From Cyanobacteria bacterium UBA8803 (GTDB lineage: Bacteria > Cyanobacteriota > Cyanobacteriia > Cyanobacteriales > Coleofasciculaceae), in assembly GCA_003505715.1 (NCBI GenBank), contig DNXU01000003.1, positions 9,777-18,008 of the forward strand: DNA of 8,232 nt, written 5' to 3'. Position 1 is the stretch's first letter, and each line of letters starts with the position of its first letter. The notes beneath the pieces are model-generated. The model had not been told where the DNA came from. It was given only the letters and a program-made list of their open reading frames with translations, and made no database searches. Below are positions 5,972-8,232 of this stretch, piece by piece. Both the position numbers and the translations under genes were made by a program.

Positions 5972-8227
5972 TCAGCAAGCCCTAATTGGCTTAACCCCTT
6001 CAAGCACAGGTATGACGCGACCGATGGCTTGAGTATCTTTGTACCCTAGGGCAACAAGAGAACGCTGGCAATCGACCGCTCGGTCAGCCGGAATACTGGC
6101 TAACAAACCGCCAGCTGTTTGTGGGTCGAAGAGTAAAGGATAATTGGGGCGATCGCATACCTGAGACAGATTACTAATCCAACGGGATGCCCGTAAATTC
6201 TGCGGTTGGAGGGAGCTGACAATTCCGATATCCAGCATTTCTCGCACACCTGCTAAGGAGGGTATCGCCTCTAGATCTAATTCCACCCCTACCTTTGAGG
6301 CCCGTACCATTTCCAGCAAATGTCCCAACAGCCCAAAACCTGTAACATCCGTACAGGCTGTGGCTCCATGTGCCATTAATACCTTAGCTGCCTCCTGATT
6401 AGATAACACCATGGCAGATACCGCCCCGTCAATCCACCGACCTTTTGCTTGCTGCCGCATATCCGCAGCGAAGAGAATACCCGTACCTAAGGCTTTAGTC
6501 AGAACCAATACTTGACCAGGTTCCATCCCCCTTTTGCGCAACAGGCGATCGCGAGTAACCAAACCATTACAAGATAAGCCAAATGCTAATTCAGCACCTT
6601 CTGTAGTGTGACCTCCGACTAAAGAAGTTTGAGCCTCAGAAAGTACTTTCATAGCACCGCATAGCAGTTGATAGAGGGTTTCCTCAACTTTTTCTTCAGT
6701 AGCATAAGGAACTGTGACCACAGCTAGGGCACTTTGAGGTGTGGCTCCCATGGCAAAAATATCGCTCAAGCAATGATTGGTAGCAATTTGGCCAAAGGTG
6801 TAAGGGTCATTAATCAAGGCGCGAAAATAATCAACCGTATGCACCATGAGTTGACCCACTGGTACTTCCACCACTGCGGCATCATCCGGTGTTTCCAACC
6901 CTAGGATAATATCGTCTCGTGCCGTTATTGGATATTCGACTTGCACCCGTTGCAAGACTCGCTCTAGGGTAGTGCTACCAACTTTAGAACCGCAACCTGC
7001 ACAGTGCATTTGGTTATTAGTTGTTAGTTTTTGGTTGTTGGTGACAATTGGCTGCTGACTACTAACCCTTGCCATGGGCGGTAAGTTTTGGAATCGATCC
7101 ATGAACTTGCGGTCAATATAGTCTTTCCAGCGCCAGAGTAGGGGAGATTGCCAGCCAAAGGGGCCCCAGGAAGCGATCGCATTACCATCACCCGTGCCAA
7201 TTAAGCTTAGGTAAAGTTTTTGGGGTTGGTAGAATTGCAGGGGTTGACAGAGGGCGATCGCTCTGAGATTTGCAAATAACGGTTTCCCCTGGCGCACGGC
7301 AAATACCCCTGCTTTGGGACGGGGGTGATTAACCATAGTAGCGATATCACCAGCAGCAAAGATGTGGGGATGAGAGAGGGATTGCAACGTATCGCTGACC
7401 AAAATAAAGCCTTTTGAGTCGGTCTGCAATCCGGATGCTTTAATCCAGTGGGGTGCAGAGGCTTGAGTTACCCAAAATATATAGTTGCAATCTACAACTA
7501 AACCCGACTCACAGCAAATTTTATCCGGTAGCACTGCACAGACAGTTTCCCCTAAATAGAGCTGAATCCCCCGATTAATTAGAATATTCTGGAGGCGTCG
7601 GCGTACCCAGCGATTATGATCGGGCATGAGTTCAGCACCACGATCGAATAAATGGATTTTGACTTGTGAGTTTTGACTTTTAACTTTCAGCAACCTCTGT
7701 TGCATCGTCATTGCCAATTCCACCCCACCAGCACCACCACCCACAATACCGATAGAAAGGGTTTTTGCAGGATGCTGGCCAAATTCTGCCAGGATCTGAT
7801 CCCATTTGCTCAAGAATTCAGCAACTGGCTTAGCAGGAATTGCATACTCAGCAGCACCTGGAACTAATTCCTGAGCGGGAGTACTACCAATATCAATAGA
7901 CAGCAAATCAAAGGCAACGGGTGGGCGATTGGCACAAATTACTTTATTGTTGTCTAAATCAAGACCGATTGCCCCATCTAGATATAGTTGAGCTTGAGCA
8001 AATTGGCCAAGGCGTCGCAAATCAATGTGGCATTGGTCAAAATCGTAGAACCCAGCAACATGACCGGGTAACATCCCGGAATAAGGAGTATGGCAAGTGT
8101 TGCTAATCAGCGTCAGACGCAATCCAGGTAGGGATTTCATGCCAAACATCAACAGAGCGATCGCGTGCGTATGACCGCCGCCAATTAGCACTAGGTCTTT
8201 GACAATGAGATGACTCGCCTGCTGCAT
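5972..8227 (-). CDS. selD: FAD/NAD(P)-dependent oxidoreductase fused to selenide, water dikinase (SelD)
   Basis: A 751-residue two-enzyme fusion. Residues 1 to about 385 form a pyridine nucleotide-disulfide-oxidoreductase/NDH-2-like flavoprotein: FAD-binding GGGHTH (16-21), NAD(P)-binding IVGGGAGGVE (161-170) and second FAD motif IFAAGDIA (289-296). Residues 407-751 are SelD, which makes selenophosphate from selenide and ATP: CAGCGSK (409-415) with C412 and K415 matching E. coli C17 and K20, then DDAAVVE (448-454), LSDIFAMGA (487-495), VGGHTTEGAE (537-546), DVTGFGLLGH (627-636) and DPQTAGGLL (701-709). The catalytic position is Cys, not selenocysteine; the E. coli C19 position is Ser. Such fusions are known in cyanobacteria and some algae; the flavoprotein may supply reduced selenium. 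The usual client, tRNA 2-selenouridine synthase, is not in the window. The linker is partly STRR-encoded. The start is 5 nt from the window edge, so its RBS, or a slightly earlier start, is out of view. Confidence 0.95.
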   Translation of the reverse strand: MQQASHLIVKDLVLIGGGHTHAIALLMFGMKSLPGLRLTLISNTCHTPYSGMLPGHVAGFYDFDQCHIDLRRLGQFAQAQLYLDGAIGLDLDNNKVICANRPPVAFDLLSIDIGSTPAQELVPGAAEYAIPAKPVAEFLSKWDQILAEFGQHPAKTLSIGIVGGGAGGVELAMTMQQRLLKVKSQNSQVKIHLFDRGAELMPDHNRWVRRRLQNILINRGIQLYLGETVCAVLPDKICCESGLVVDCNYIFWVTQASAPHWIKASGLQTDSKGFILVSDTLQSLSHPHIFAAGDIATMVNHPRPKAGVFAVRQGKPLFANLRAIALCQPLQFYQPQKLYLSLIGTGDGNAIASWGPFGWQSPLLWRWKDYIDRKFMDRFQNLPPMARVSSQQPIVTNNQKLTTNNQMHCAGCGSKVGSTTLERVLQRVQVEYPITARDDIILGLETPDDAAVVEVPVGQLMVHTVDYFRALINDPYTFGQIATNHCLSDIFAMGATPQSALAVVTVPYATEEKVEETLYQLLCGAMKVLSEAQTSLVGGHTTEGAELAFGLSCNGLVTRDRLLRKRGMEPGQVLVLTKALGTGILFAADMRQQAKGRWIDGAVSAMVLSNQEAAKVLMAHGATACTDVTGFGLLGHLLEMVRASKVGVELDLEAIPSLAGVREMLDIGIVSSLQPQNLRASRWISNLSQVCDRPNYPLLFDPQTAGGLLASIPADRAVDCQRSLVALGYKDTQAIGRVIPVLEGVKPIRAC
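7010..7044. repeat. In-frame heptamer STRR array at the oxidoreductase-SelD junction
   Basis: Five heptamers (TTGGTTA, TTAGTTG, TTAGTTT, TTGGTTG, TTGGTGA) encode residues 395-406 of the fusion, a 7-residue periodic VTNNQKL-TTNNQ linker immediately before M407 of SelD. The unit belongs to the TGGTTGT family seen at 5354-5395. On the coding strand both alternative frames meet TAA stops inside the array. Confidence 0.85.
7656..7690. repeat. In-frame heptamer STRR array (TTTTGAC type) in the oxidoreductase domain
   Basis: Five heptamers (ATTTTGA, CTTGTGA, GTTTTGA, CTTTTAA, CTTTCAG) encode residues about 180-191 (LKVKSQNSQVKI), between the helix after the NAD(P)-binding GGGAGG motif and the next strand (IHLFDRGAEL). 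It is a different heptamer family from the linker array in the same gene. Confidence 0.7.
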
Positions 8228-8232
8228 GTTAC

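Larger units (their letters stand above)
1344..8164. repeat. Dispersed HIP1 octamers (GCGATCGC)
   Basis: The highly iterated palindrome of cyanobacteria occurs at 1344, 2468, 3250, 4327, 4621, 5222, 6149, 6545, 7173, 7254 and 8157 (start positions), all within or at the edges of coding sequence. It marks the DNA as cyanobacterial; the entry spans first to last site only. Confidence 0.9.

Noticed and set aside
6992..6994. Selenocysteine at the SelD catalytic position
   Set aside because: The codon for residue 412 reads as cysteine; there is no in-frame UGA here.
7007..7009. M407 as an independent start for a separate SelD gene
   Set aside because: The frame is continuous through the linker and no Shine-Dalgarno site precedes it. 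The fusion is the simplest reading.

Overview
The window looks like chromosomal DNA from a cyanobacterium, probably a filamentous or otherwise large-genome freshwater or terrestrial type. Evidence: the HIP1 octamer GCGATCGC occurs at least eleven times. Heptanucleotide STRR arrays (CCCCATT-type and TGGTTGT-type) and the GTAGAGACGTTCC palindrome, both typical of such genomes, are present. HisB reads as a cyanobacterial HisB, and a large NB-ARC/WD40 protein and an oxidoreductase-SelD fusion of cyanobacterial style are present. The species cannot be named from this.

Layout, left to right. 30-3722 (minus): a 1230-residue STAND-type NTPase with an N-terminal helical/HTH domain, an NB-ARC ATPase, a short pentapeptide-like stretch and 14 WD40 repeats (probably two seven-bladed propellers). 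3723-3993: a 271-bp gap holding a 75-bp nested inverted-repeat element. 3994-4638 (minus): hisB, histidine biosynthesis. 4639-4794: a divergent promoter region. 4795-5349 (plus): a Dps mini-ferritin carrying the unusual histidine-type ferroxidase residues described for Thermosynechococcus elongatus DpsA. 5350-5971: a repeat-rich convergent intergenic region with heptamer and octamer arrays, palindromes and a likely terminator for each flanking gene. 5972-8227 (minus): a fusion of an FAD/NAD(P)-dependent oxidoreductase with selenide, water dikinase (SelD).

The four genes do not form an obvious pathway or operon. They are a conflict/signalling-type switch protein, a histidine biosynthesis enzyme, an iron and oxidative-stress protein, and a selenium activation enzyme. 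The theme that links the window is invasion of coding sequence by small dispersed repeats. STRR heptamers lie in frame in the STAND protein linker and at its stop codon. They also occur twice in the SelD fusion, including exactly at the junction of the two fused enzymes. A REP-like palindrome is translated as a 14-residue expansion inside one WD40 blade, and a second copy lies just upstream of the same gene. No CRISPR array, tRNA, rRNA, transposase or complete insertion sequence was seen.
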